Assembly (NCBI GenBank): GCA_963730585.1
Contig: CAVSSL010000005.1
Location: 62,001-126,000, forward strand
DNA: 64,000 nt
Direction of reading: 5' to 3'
Origin: Pedococcus_A sp963730585
GTDB taxonomy: Bacteria; Actinomycetota; Actinomycetes; Actinomycetales; Dermatophilaceae
Position 1 is the first letter of the stretch; each line of letters begins with the position of its first letter. The notes below the pieces were generated by a model. The model was not told the origin of the DNA. It saw only the letters and a program-made list of their open reading frames with translations, and did not search any database. Shown here piece after piece: positions 25,429 to 33,897 of the stretch. The translations under genes were made by a program, and so were the position numbers.

Positions 25429-26274
25429 TCAGCGGGGAGCGCGACGCCTCGAGGCGGCAGCCGCCAGCGCGCCGGCGAGCGCCGTGGCGCCGGCGGCGGG
25501 AAGTCCGACCTTGGCGGCCTTGCGGCCGTTGCGGAAGTCGCGGACCTTCCAGCCGTGCGCCTTGGCGTGGTGGCGCAGCTTCGCGTCGGGGTTGATGACG
25601 CAGGGGTCGCCGACCAACGAGAGCATCGGGATGTCGTTGGCCGAGTCGGAGTAGGCCGAGCACGCGGCCAGGTCGTAGCCGCGCTCGGCGGCCAGCGCCT
25701 CGACCGCGACAGCCTTCGCCGGCCCGTGCAGCGGCTCCCCGACCAGGCGCCCCGTGTAGATCCCGTCGACGCTCTCGGCCACCGTGCCCAGCGCGCCGGT
25801 GAGGCCGAGCTGGTCGGCGATCACCGTGGCGACCTCCACGGGCGTCGCGGTGACGAGCCAGACATCGTGACCGGCGTCGAGGTGCGCCTGGGCGAGGGCG
25901 CGGGTGCCCGGCCAGATCTTGTCGGCCATCACCTCGTCGTAGACCTCCTGGCCGATCCGCCCGATCTCCGCGACCGAGTGCCCGGCGATGAACCCGAGCG
26001 CCTGCTCGCGGATCTGGGCCACGTGCTCGAGGTTCTCGCCGACCATGGCGAAACTCGCCTGCTTCCAGAGCATCGCGGCGATGTCGCGCGTGGTGAAGAA
26101 CTCCCGCTTCCACAGGCCGCGGGCGAGGTGGAAGATGCTGGCGCCCTGGAGCACGGTGTTGTCGAGGTCGAAGAAGGCCGCGGTGTCGGTGCGGGCCGGC
26201 TCCGAGGCGGGCGGCTCCGACGGCACGGTGACGGCCTCTGCCACCACCTCGCCGTCCGGGCCGTACTCGATCAT
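25429..26274 (-). CDS. HAD-IB family phosphatase (SerB1-like)
   Basis: A 281-residue HAD hydrolase. Motif I is AAFFDLDNTVLQGAS (about 32-46) with the nucleophile Asp, motif II is VWLVTATPVEVA, and motifs III/IV are CSAYSDSANDIPML, followed by the cap pattern of HAD-IB. A C-terminal Ala-rich stretch (GLPAAGATALAGALAAAAS) may be a membrane helix. The Rv0505c homologue is called SerB1, but phosphoserine is not proven as substrate. TAGGGT (26282-26287) lies 7 nt before the ATG, suggesting a leaderless mRNA. It diverges from the glutaredoxin-like gene. Confidence 0.87.
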   Translation of the reverse strand: MIEYGPDGEVVAEAVTVPSEPPASEPARTDTAAFFDLDNTVLQGASIFHLARGLWKREFFTTRDIAAMLWKQASFAMVGENLEHVAQIREQALGFIAGHSVAEIGRIGQEVYDEVMADKIWPGTRALAQAHLDAGHDVWLVTATPVEVATVIADQLGLTGALGTVAESVDGIYTGRLVGEPLHGPAKAVAVEALAAERGYDLAACSAYSDSANDIPMLSLVGDPCVINPDAKLRHHAKAHGWKVRDFRNGRKAAKVGLPAAGATALAGALAAAASRRRAPR

Positions 26275-26329
26275 GGGTCCAACCCTAGGGCCCGGCTGCC
26301 TGGCGCACAGGGCGGCATACAGTGCAGGG

Positions 26330-26599
26330 GTGGCAGCCATCGACGGACCGGAGCACCGGGCGCGCATCACCCTGGTCGGCAAGCCGGGCTGCCACCTGTG
26401 CGACGAGGCGCGCGCGGTGGTCGCCCGGGTGGCCGCCGACCTCGGCGTCACCTGGGAGGAGTGGTCCATCACGGACGACCCGGCGCTGGCGGAGGAGTAC
26501 TGGGAGCAGATCCCCGTGACCTTCGTCGACGGCCGGCAGCACGACTACTGGAGGGTGGACGAGGCCCGGCTCCGGGCCGCCCTGGCGTCGCGCCGGTGA
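26330..26599 (+). CDS. Glutaredoxin-like protein (DUF836)
   Basis: An 89-residue thioredoxin-fold protein. VGKPGCHLCDEARAVV carries the C-X2-C redox site near residue 20, and IPVTFVDGRQHDYWRVDEARLRAAL supplies the cis-Pro and last helix. It is conserved beside hemA in actinobacteria (Rv0508-like). The GTG at 26330 is preceded at 6 nt by TACAGT (26318-26323), a leaderless box. Its TA comes from a copy of the octamer CGGCATAC at 26313. Confidence 0.85.
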   Translation: MAAIDGPEHRARITLVGKPGCHLCDEARAVVARVAADLGVTWEEWSITDDPALAEEYWEQIPVTFVDGRQHDYWRVDEARLRAALASRR

Positions 26600-26605
26600 C
26601 CTGGC

Positions 26606-26645
26606 TCACAACGACCCGCCCTCGCGGTGGGGCGGTCGCTTGTGA
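26606..26645. terminator. Long dyad after the glutaredoxin-like gene, probable terminator
   Basis: TCACAA (26606-26611) and TTGTGA (26640-26645) flank an inner hairpin built from CGACCCGCCC and GGGCGGTCG with small bulges. It lies just after the stop codon at 26599 and just before the Rex promoter. It could terminate transcription; its ends also match Rex half-sites in inverted polarity. Confidence 0.55.
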
Positions 26646-26647
26646 CT

Positions 26648-26676
26648 TTGTGCATCGGTTCACAACCGCGTAACCT
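26648..26676 (+). promoter_or_regulatory. Rex operator overlapping the rex-hem promoter
   Basis: TTGTGCATCGGTTCACAA (26648-26665) matches the Streptomyces Rex consensus TTGTGAANNNNTTCACAA at 13 of the 14 fixed positions. The same DNA supplies a -35 box (TTGTGC, 26648-26653) that is 17 bp from a -10 box TAACCT (26671-26676). Rex bound here would block the polymerase, so rex and the downstream hem genes should be repressed at low NADH/NAD+. Confidence 0.88.
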
Positions 26677-26741
26677 GACGGTGCTCCCGTCCGCTCCAGC
26701 CAGGTGCGGACTCTTCGCATGAGAGGAGCCGGAGAACCCCC

Positions 26742-27425
26742 TTGTCTGCCGACCCCAGCGCCCGTCGCGGCATCCCTGACGCCACCGTCGCGCGGCTGCC
26801 CGAGTACCTCCGCGCGCTGACCGGTCTCGCAGAGCGGGGCATCACGTCCGTCTCCTCGGAGGAGCTCGCCGCGGCCGCCGGTGTCCGGTCGGCCAAGCTG
26901 CGCAAGGACCTCTCCTACCTCGGCTCCTACGGAGTGCGCGGCGTCGGCTACGAGGTCGACCACCTCGCCTACCAGATCTCCCGAGAGCTCGGCCTCACCC
27001 AGGACTGGCCCGTCGCCATCGTCGGGATGGGAAACCTCGGCCACGCGCTCGCGGCCTACAGCGGGTTCGCCACCCGGGGCTTCCGGGTGGTCGCCCTGCT
27101 CGACCAGGACCCCGGCATCGTCGGCCAGGAGATCGCCGGCCTCGCCGTGCAGCCCATGTCGGAGCTCGCCGCCCTCGTCGCGGAGCAGGGCCTGGCCATC
27201 GGGGTCATCGCCACGCCGGCCGCCTCCGCCCAGGCCGTGTGCGACGCCCTCGTCGCCGCCGGGGTTCGCTCCATCCTCAACTTCGCGCCCTGCGTGCTCG
27301 TCGTGCCCGAAGGAGTCGACGTGCGCAAGGTCGACCTGTCCACCGAGCTGCAGATCCTGGCGTTCCACGAGCAGCGCAAGGCGCTCGCCGCGCCCGCCGC
27401 CCTCCGGAAGGCGGTGGCCCCGTGA
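26742..27425 (+). CDS. rex: Redox-sensing transcriptional repressor Rex
   Basis: A 227-residue repressor that reads the NADH/NAD+ ratio. The N-terminal winged helix (PDATVARLPEYLRAL, SSEELAAAAGVRSAKLRKDLSYLGSYGVRG) recognises the operator. The Rossmann domain starts at VAIVGMGNLGHALAAY (about 91-106), and the domain-swapped C-terminal helix is STELQILAFHEQRKAL. The start is TTG at 26742 with GGAG 7 nt upstream. It overlaps hemA by 4 nt (GTGA), reproducing the rex-hemA arrangement of Streptomyces. The operator at 26648 indicates autoregulation. Confidence 0.97.
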   Translation: MSADPSARRGIPDATVARLPEYLRALTGLAERGITSVSSEELAAAAGVRSAKLRKDLSYLGSYGVRGVGYEVDHLAYQISRELGLTQDWPVAIVGMGNLGHALAAYSGFATRGFRVVALLDQDPGIVGQEIAGLAVQPMSELAALVAEQGLAIGVIATPAASAQAVCDALVAAGVRSILNFAPCVLVVPEGVDVRKVDLSTELQILAFHEQRKALAAPAALRKAVAP

Positions 27426-28732
27426 GCCTCGTCGTCCTCGGGCTGTCGCACCACACCGCGCCGCTGCCGCTGCTCGAGGCGGTGTCGCTCGGCGACCCGG
27501 CGCGCATCGACCTCGCCGCGCGCATCGTGGGCCGGGAGAACGTCTCGGAGGCCATCGTCGTCTCCACCTGCAACCGCACCGAGGTGTATGCCGACGCGCA
27601 CACCTTCCACGGTGCCGTCACCGACATCACCGACAGTCTCGTGGAGGCCTGCGGCGTCGACCGCGAGGACCTGCGCGAGCACCTCTACGTCCACTACGAG
27701 GACCGCGCCATCGCGCACGCCTTCACCGTGGCGTGCGGCCTGGACTCCATGGCGGTCGGCGAGGCACAGATCCTCGGCCAGATGCGCACCGCCCTGCGCG
27801 CCGCCCAGCGGGCCGGGCACGCGGGCACCTCGCTGAACGGCCTGTTCCAGCAGGCACTGCGGGTCGGGAAGCGCGCCCACGCCGAGACGGGCATCGACTC
27901 GGTGAGCGTCTCGCTCGTCGAGGCCGGCATCGCGCAGGTCGAGCGTGAGCTCGGTCCGCTGCCGGAGCAGCGGGTGCTCGTCGTCGGCGCCGGCGGCATG
28001 AGCTCGCTGGCCGCGACCACGGTGGCGCGGTTCGGCTGCGCCGGCCTGGTCATCACCAACCGCACGGCCAGCAAGGCCGAGCGCCTCGCCGAGCGCATCG
28101 GCGGCACCACGCGCCCGCTCTCCGAGCTGCGCGATGCCGTCGCGGAGGCCGACGTCGTCATCTCGTGCACCGGCTCGACCGGCGTCGTGGTCGACCTCGG
28201 CCTCGCCGGCGACGCCCAGGTGGCCCGCGGCGGCCGTCCGCAGGTCTACATCGACCTCGCCCTGCCCCACGACGTCGCACCCGAGGTCGCCTCGCTCACC
28301 AACGTCACCGTCGCCGGCCTGGCAGCGCTCGGTGAGGAGCTCAGCGCGGGGGAGACCACGCCGCAGGTGCAGGAGGTGGCCGACCTCGTCATTGCCGAGG
28401 TGGCGGCCTACCTGACCACCCGCGCGGCCGAGTCCGTCGCCCCCACGGTCGCGGCCCTGCGCTCGCGTGCGGCGGAGGTCGTCGACCGCGAGCTGGGGCG
28501 GCTCGACCAGCGGCTGCCCTCCATGGACGACGCCACGCGCCAGGAGGTGCAGCGCGCCGTGCACCGCATCGTCGAGAAGCTGCTGCACACCCCGACCGTG
28601 CGGATGAAGGAGCGCGCGACCAGCGGCCACGGCGACGACTACGCCCAGGCCCTGCGCGAGCTGTTCGACCTCGGGCCCAACGAGACCGCTGCGGTCTCGG
28701 TGCCCCCGCCCGAGCGGGGTGGTCTGCGATGA
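27422..28732 (+). CDS. hemA: Glutamyl-tRNA reductase
   Basis: A 436-residue NADPH enzyme that reduces glutamyl-tRNA to glutamate-1-semialdehyde, the committed step of C5-pathway haem synthesis. The catalytic Cys is C50 in VVSTCNRTEVY. GLDSMAVGEAQILGQ, the Rossmann loop VLVVGAGGMSSLAA, ITNRTASKAERLA and a C-terminal dimer helix are all present. GTG start, 4-nt overlaps with rex upstream and hemC downstream. hemL, the next enzyme in the pathway, is at 39.8 kb. Confidence 0.97.
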   Translation: MSLVVLGLSHHTAPLPLLEAVSLGDPARIDLAARIVGRENVSEAIVVSTCNRTEVYADAHTFHGAVTDITDSLVEACGVDREDLREHLYVHYEDRAIAHAFTVACGLDSMAVGEAQILGQMRTALRAAQRAGHAGTSLNGLFQQALRVGKRAHAETGIDSVSVSLVEAGIAQVERELGPLPEQRVLVVGAGGMSSLAATTVARFGCAGLVITNRTASKAERLAERIGGTTRPLSELRDAVAEADVVISCTGSTGVVVDLGLAGDAQVARGGRPQVYIDLALPHDVAPEVASLTNVTVAGLAALGEELSAGETTPQVQEVADLVIAEVAAYLTTRAAESVAPTVAALRSRAAEVVDRELGRLDQRLPSMDDATRQEVQRAVHRIVEKLLHTPTVRMKERATSGHGDDYAQALRELFDLGPNETAAVSVPPPERGGLR

Positions 28733-29790
28733 CCGCCGTCGTCGCGACCCGCACCCTGCGCCTCGGCACCCGCCGCAGCGCGCTCGCCACCACCCAGTCC
28801 GGCTGGGTGGCCGACCTCCTGCGCACGCGGGGACACCAGGTCGAGCTCGTCGAGATCGTCACCGAGGGCGACGTCAACGACGCACCCCTGGCGACGCTCG
28901 GTGGCACGGGCGTGTTCGCCGCCGCCATCCGCAAGGCGCTGCTGGCCGGCGAGGTCGACCTCGCCGTGCACTCGCTGAAGGACCTGCCGACGGCGCCCGA
29001 GCCCGGCCTCGTGGTGGCTGCCATCCCGCCGCGGGAGGACCCGCGCGACGCCCTGGTCGCCCGCGACGGCCTCACCCTCGGCGAGCTGCCCGCCGGCTCG
29101 GTGGTCGGCACCGGCTCGCCGCGTCGCGTCGCCCAGCTCGCCGCGCTCGGCCTGGGGCTGCAGACGAAGGACATCCGCGGCAACGTCGACACCCGGATCG
29201 GGCTGACCCGCTCGGGCGACTGCGACGCCGTGGTGCTCGCCCGCGCCGGCCTCGCCCGGCTCGGCCGCCTCGACGTCGTCACCGAGACCCTCGACCCGCT
29301 GCAGATGCTGCCCGCCCCCGGGCAGGGCGCCCTCGCCGTCGAGTGCCGCACCGACGACTCCGACGTGGTCGCGCTGCTGCGCGAGATCGACGACCCCGAC
29401 ACCCGCGCCTGCGTCACCGCCGAGCGCACCGTCCTGGCCGCCCTCGAGGCCGGCTGCTCCGCCCCGGTGGGCGCCCTCGCCGAGGTCGTCGAGGGCGAGG
29501 ACGGGCTCGAGCTGTCCCTGCGGGCCTTCGTCGGCTCCGTGGACGGCGCCGTCGAGCTGCGCCGCTCCCTGGTCGGGCCGGTGTCCGAGCCCGAGCGGCT
29601 CGGGGCAGACCTCGCGGCAGTCCTCCTCGAGGACGGCGCCGAACACCTGACGGGGCCCGAGGAGCGGCCCCCGGCCGGCGCGCACACCCGCTGGGACCCA
29701 GACCCAGCCGAGGCGACCGGAGACAGGCCTCCGCTCGCCGCCCCCACCGACTCCCGTCCAGAACCAACCGCCACGGAGCGTGCAACGTGA
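28729..29790 (+). CDS. hemC: Hydroxymethylbilane synthase (porphobilinogen deaminase)
   Basis: A 353-residue enzyme joining four porphobilinogens. LRLGTRRSALATTQSGWVAD opens domain 1, and HSLKDLPTAPEPGL and GTGSPRRVAQL are substrate loops. C243 in LEAGCSAPVGA binds the dipyrromethane cofactor. The last 40 residues are a Pro/Glu-rich extension (ERPPAGAHTRWDPDPAEATGD). ATG start overlapping hemA (ATGA), and the stop overlaps hemD (GTGA). Confidence 0.97.
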   Translation: MTAVVATRTLRLGTRRSALATTQSGWVADLLRTRGHQVELVEIVTEGDVNDAPLATLGGTGVFAAAIRKALLAGEVDLAVHSLKDLPTAPEPGLVVAAIPPREDPRDALVARDGLTLGELPAGSVVGTGSPRRVAQLAALGLGLQTKDIRGNVDTRIGLTRSGDCDAVVLARAGLARLGRLDVVTETLDPLQMLPAPGQGALAVECRTDDSDVVALLREIDDPDTRACVTAERTVLAALEAGCSAPVGALAEVVEGEDGLELSLRAFVGSVDGAVELRRSLVGPVSEPERLGADLAAVLLEDGAEHLTGPEERPPAGAHTRWDPDPAEATGDRPPLAAPTDSRPEPTATERAT

Positions 29791-31463
29791 GCCCCACGCG
29801 CTCGAAGTCCACCACCACGACTGACGCGACGAACACCCCCTCGGCCACGCCGGCCGGGTCCACCAGGGCCGCCGGCCGCCAGCCGGGTCGGGTCGCCTTC
29901 GTCGGCGCCGGCCCCGGCGACGCCGGCCTGATGACCGTGCGCGCGGTCGAGTACCTCGCCGCTGCGGACGTGGTCGTCATCGACCAGCTGAGCCGCGAGG
30001 ACGTCGTCGCCCGGCACTGCCGCGAGGACGTCGAGGTCGTCGACGCCGGCCACGGCGACCACGGCCAGCCCCTGACCCACGCGATGCGCGCCAAGCTCGT
30101 CGTGAAGGCCGCCAAGGCCACCAAGGGCGGTCTCGTGGTGCGCCTCATGGACGGCGACCCCGGCACCTTCAACGGCCTGGCCGAGGAGGCGCTGGCGCTG
30201 CACAAGGCCGGCATCGGCTTCGACGTCGTGCCGGGCGTGAGCGCGGTGTCGGCGGTGCCCACCTACGCCGGCGTGCCGCTGACCTCGAGCACCTCGCAGG
30301 CCGTGCACGTCGTCGCCGCCAACGACCGCAAGGTCGACTGGGCCGCATCGGTCTCCGACCACGTCACCGTCGTGCTCCTCGGCGCCCCCGACGACCTCGG
30401 TGAGGCACTGGCGAAGCTGCTGGACGCCGGCCGCGCGGCCGAGACCCCCGTGGCGCTGACCGAGCGCGGCACCACCATCCGCCAGGTCACCCACAGCACC
30501 ACCCTCGGTGGCGTCGCCGCGGTCATGAAGAGCGTCGAGTTCCCCGCCCTCGCGGTGGTGGGCCAGACCGTCGCCCTGCGCGACCAGCTGTCCTGGTTCG
30601 AGACCAAGCCGCTGTTCGGCTGGAACATCCTCGTGCCGCGCACCAAGGAGCAGTCCGGCTCGACCATCACGCGCCTGGCGTCCTACGGCGCCACCGCCGA
30701 GGTCGTGCCGACCATCAGCGTCGAGCCGCCGCGCACGCCGCAGCAGATGGAGCGCGCGGTCAAGGGGCTGGTGACCGGCCGCTACGAGTGGGTCGGCTTC
30801 ACCTCGGTCAACGCCGTGAAGGCGGTGCGCGAGAAGTTCGCGGAGTTCGGGCTCGACGCCCGAGCCTTCGCCGGCCTCAAGATCGCCGCCGTCGGGGGCG
30901 TCACCGCCAGCGCACTGCGCGAGTGGGGCCTCGAGCCCGACCTGGTGCCCACGGGCGAGCAGTCGGCCCAGGGCCTGCTCGAGGCGTGGCCGCCCTTCGA
31001 CGAGGTGCTCGACCCGATCAACCGCGTCTTCCTGCCCCGTGCCGACATCGCCACCGACACGCTGGTCGCCGGCCTGCAGGAGATGGGCTGGGAGGTCGAC
31101 GACGTGACGGCCTACCGCACCGTGCGGGCGGCCCCGCCGGCCGCGCCGGTGCGCGAGGCCATCAAGGGTGGCCAGTTCGACGCGGTGGTCTTCACCTCCT
31201 CGTCGACCGTGCGCAACCTGGTCGGCATCGCCGGCAAGCCGCACCCGTCGACGGTCATCGCGTGCATCGGCCCGGCCACCGCCAAGACCGCCGAGGAGCA
31301 CGGCCTGCGGGTCGACGTGCTCGCCCCGGAGGCGTCCTCCGACGCGCTGGTCGACGCGCTCGCCGACTACGGCCTCGGCCTCGCCGCCGCGGCTGCCGAG
31401 GCGGGTGAGCCGGTGGTGCGCCCGAGCGCCAAGCGGGCCGCGTCGCGGCGCCGGGCCAAGTAG
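29787..31463 (+). CDS. hemD: Uroporphyrinogen-III C-methyltransferase / synthase fusion (CobA-HemD)
   Basis: A 558-residue bifunctional protein. After a Thr/Ser-rich N-terminus, the SAM-binding methyltransferase half (about 35-270) has VAFVGAGPGDAGLMTVRAVE, VVVIDQL, RLMDGDPGTFNGLAEE and VVPGVSAVSAVPTYAGVPLT. The uroporphyrinogen-III synthase half (about 290-540) has ILVPRTKEQSGSTITRL, VGFTSVNAVKAV and FTSSSTVRNLVG. The fusion makes uroporphyrinogen III and can divert it to precorrin-2 (sirohaem or cobalamin). Overlaps hemC by 4 nt and hemB by 1 nt. Confidence 0.95.
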   Translation: MSPTRSKSTTTTDATNTPSATPAGSTRAAGRQPGRVAFVGAGPGDAGLMTVRAVEYLAAADVVVIDQLSREDVVARHCREDVEVVDAGHGDHGQPLTHAMRAKLVVKAAKATKGGLVVRLMDGDPGTFNGLAEEALALHKAGIGFDVVPGVSAVSAVPTYAGVPLTSSTSQAVHVVAANDRKVDWAASVSDHVTVVLLGAPDDLGEALAKLLDAGRAAETPVALTERGTTIRQVTHSTTLGGVAAVMKSVEFPALAVVGQTVALRDQLSWFETKPLFGWNILVPRTKEQSGSTITRLASYGATAEVVPTISVEPPRTPQQMERAVKGLVTGRYEWVGFTSVNAVKAVREKFAEFGLDARAFAGLKIAAVGGVTASALREWGLEPDLVPTGEQSAQGLLEAWPPFDEVLDPINRVFLPRADIATDTLVAGLQEMGWEVDDVTAYRTVRAAPPAAPVREAIKGGQFDAVVFTSSSTVRNLVGIAGKPHPSTVIACIGPATAKTAEEHGLRVDVLAPEASSDALVDALADYGLGLAAAAAEAGEPVVRPSAKRAASRRRAK

Positions 31464-32455
31464 TGTCGCCGCGGCCCGGCGTGCCCGGCCCGGTCGTGCG
31501 TCCCCGGCGCCTTCGGCAGTCGGCCGCGGTCCGGCGCCTGGTCGCCGAGACCCGGCTGCACCCGGCCGAGCTGGTGCTCCCCGTCTTCGTCAAGGAGGGT
31601 GCCCGCGAGCCGGTGGCCATCGGCGCCATGCCCGGCGTGGTGCAGCACTCGCTCGAGTCGCTGGTCGAGGTCGCCCGTGAGGCGGTCGAGGCCGGCATCG
31701 GCGGCCTGATGCTCTTCGGCGTCCCGGAGGACAAGGACGCCACCGGCTCGGGAGCCGACGACCCCGAGGGCATCCTCAACCTCGCCATCGAGGCCGTGGT
31801 GGAGGCCGTCGGCGACCAGACCGTCGTCATGGCCGACCTGTGCCTCGACGAGTTCACCGACCACGGGCACTGCGGTGTGCTCGACCGCGAGGGACGCGTC
31901 GACAACGACGCCACCCTCGAGCGGTATGCCGCGATGGCCCTCGCGCAGGCTCGCGCGGGCGCCCACGTGCTCGGCCTCTCGGGGATGATGGACGGCCAGG
32001 TCGGCCACGTCCGCGAGGCGCTCGACGCCGCCGGCTTCACCGACACCATCGTCCTGGCGTATGCCGCGAAGTACACCTCCGGGCTGTACGGCCCGTTCCG
32101 TGAGGCCGTGGAGTCCTCCCTCGAGGGCGACCGCACGACCTACCAGCAGGACCCGGCCAACGCGACCGAGGCCGTGCGCGAGATCGAGCTCGACATCGCC
32201 GAGGGCGCCGACATCATCATGGTGAAGCCGGCGACCCCACACCTCGACATCATCCGCACCGCTGCGGACATGTCGCCGGTTCCCGTTGCGGCGTACCAGA
32301 TCTCGGGTGAGTACGCCCAGATCGAGGCTGCTGCCGCCAACGGCTGGATCGACCGGGAGCGGGCGATCATGGAGTCGCTGCTGGGCATCCGCCGCGCGGG
32401 CGCGCAGATCATCCTGACCTACTACGCGCTCGAGGCCGCCGCGCTGCTCCGGTGA
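31463..32455 (+). CDS. hemB: Delta-aminolevulinic acid dehydratase (porphobilinogen synthase)
   Basis: A 330-residue barrel enzyme condensing two aminolevulinates. LVLPVFVKEG is near the start. Metal-site residues lie in VMADLCLDEFTDHGHCGVLD, and the two active-site lysines in VLAYAAKYTSGLYGPF and ADIIMVKPATPHLD. GTG at 31463 shares its G with the hemD stop, so all five rex-hem genes are one operon. Both Tyr-Ala pairs near 31924 and 32059 use TAT in copies of the window octamer. Convergent with the GH4 gene 18 nt away. Confidence 0.97.
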   Translation: MSPRPGVPGPVVRPRRLRQSAAVRRLVAETRLHPAELVLPVFVKEGAREPVAIGAMPGVVQHSLESLVEVAREAVEAGIGGLMLFGVPEDKDATGSGADDPEGILNLAIEAVVEAVGDQTVVMADLCLDEFTDHGHCGVLDREGRVDNDATLERYAAMALAQARAGAHVLGLSGMMDGQVGHVREALDAAGFTDTIVLAYAAKYTSGLYGPFREAVESSLEGDRTTYQQDPANATEAVREIELDIAEGADIIMVKPATPHLDIIRTAADMSPVPVAAYQISGEYAQIEAAAANGWIDRERAIMESLLGIRRAGAQIILTYYALEAAALLR

Positions 32456-32473
32456 GCGGGCGGCATACGCGCC

Positions 32474-33814
32474 TCAGGGTCGGAAGACCGCGTCCACCAA
32501 GGGGATCCGCGCCCGGTAGCCGCGCAGCAGCTCACGGGCGACGGTCACCGAGTCGACCAGCGGGTGCAGGGCGAACGCCTGCACCGCGCGACGCTCCGAA
32601 CCCGTGGCGGCCGCCTCGATGACGAGGCGGTCGACGGCCTTGACCTGCTGCACCAGCCCGAGCGGGTGCCCCTCGAGCGGGCTGGTCGGCAGCGGGTGGG
32701 GGCCGTCGGCGTCGACGGTGCAGGGCACCTCGACCACGGCGTCCTCGGGCAGGCCGGGCAGCGTGGAACCGTTGCGGACGTTGAGGATCAACGTCGCCGG
32801 CTCGCCGCGCGAGATGGCCGCCATGATGGCCAGGGCCACGCCCTCGTAGCCGCCACCCTGCACGTCCTGCTCGTCGCGCTCCTCACCCTCGGCGCGCGCC
32901 TCGCGCATGTAGGTCGCGTTGCGCTCCATCCGCACGCGGTCCCATTCGGCGAGGGCGTCCGTGGGCCGGGTGGCCAGGGCGTCGTAGAAGGAGCGCTGCT
33001 GCTCCACGAGGTACTCGCCACGGGTCTGCGGGCTGCCGCCGATCGAGGCGACCGCGTCGCGGGTGAAGTAGTAGTAGTAGAGGTACTCGTTGGGGATCGT
33101 GCCCAACGACCGGAGCCACTCACCGCCGAAGAGCTGGCCCTCCTCCGTGGTCGCGAGGCGCCGCTCGTCGGCAAGCAGCTCGGGCACCAGGTTGCGGCCC
33201 TGGTGGTGCACGCCGCGCAGCCAGCCGAGGTGGTTGAGCCCGACGTAGTCGACCGTGGTGGCGGCCGGGTCGACGCCCATGGTGGCGGCCACCCGGCGCG
33301 CGGCGCCGATGGGGGAGTCGCAGATGCCGACCACGCGCCCGCCGAGCACCGACTGCATCGCCTCGGTGATCAGGCCGGCCGGGTTGGTGAAGTTGATGAC
33401 CCAGGCGTCAGGGGCGACCGCGCGGACGCGCTCGGCGACGTGCAGGGCCACCGGCACGGTGCGCAGGCCGTAGGAGATGCCGCCCGGGCCGGTCGTCTCC
33501 TGGCCGAGGAGCCCGAGGTCGAGCGCGACCCGCTCGTCGGCGGTGCGGCCCTCGAGGCCGCCCACCCGGATGGCGGAGAAGACGAAGTCCGACCCGGCGA
33601 GCGCCTCGTCGAGGTCGGTGGTGGTGTTGACGACCGGTGCCTCCTCGCCGTCCCCGGCCATCTCGGCCAGCACGCGGGCGATGGCGTCGAGCCGCGCCTG
33701 GTCGACGTCGTGCAACCACACCTCGTCGACCCGGCGTTCGTGCCGGTCGGTGAGGAGGGCGCCGTAGACGAGGGGGGTGCGGAAGCCGCCGCCGCCCAGG
33801 ATCGCCAGTCTCAT
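32474..33814 (-). CDS. Glycoside hydrolase family 4 (6-phospho-beta-glucosidase-like)
   Basis: A 446-residue NAD- and Mn-dependent hydrolase. The nucleotide loop LAILGGGGFRTPLV is at residues 3-16, then SAIRVGGLEGRTADERVALDLG and QETTGPGGISYGLRTVPV. The metal-site Cys is in VVGICDSPIGAARR, with His in LNHLGWLRGV. GH4 enzymes open glycosidic bonds through a redox mechanism. No PTS gene is near; the divergent PfkB kinase and ABC importer suggest a non-phosphotransferase route that phosphorylates inside the cell. Exact substrate unknown. Confidence 0.87.
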   Translation of the reverse strand: MRLAILGGGGFRTPLVYGALLTDRHERRVDEVWLHDVDQARLDAIARVLAEMAGDGEEAPVVNTTTDLDEALAGSDFVFSAIRVGGLEGRTADERVALDLGLLGQETTGPGGISYGLRTVPVALHVAERVRAVAPDAWVINFTNPAGLITEAMQSVLGGRVVGICDSPIGAARRVAATMGVDPAATTVDYVGLNHLGWLRGVHHQGRNLVPELLADERRLATTEEGQLFGGEWLRSLGTIPNEYLYYYYFTRDAVASIGGSPQTRGEYLVEQQRSFYDALATRPTDALAEWDRVRMERNATYMREARAEGEERDEQDVQGGGYEGVALAIMAAISRGEPATLILNVRNGSTLPGLPEDAVVEVPCTVDADGPHPLPTSPLEGHPLGLVQQVKAVDRLVIEAAATGSERRAVQAFALHPLVDSVTVARELLRGYRARIPLVDAVFRP

Positions 33815-33897
33815 GCGGCCACCACACCCGTATTCGCCATGGGGACCATGATGGGTGCATTCTGGCGCTCGGACCAATGACGACAGGAGCTCGCGCC

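Noticed and set aside
28389..31301. 970-codon open frame antisense to the hem genes
   Set aside because: High-GC shadow of hemA-hemD; composition is Gly/Arg/Asp-rich without any domain, while the sense frames are clear enzymes.
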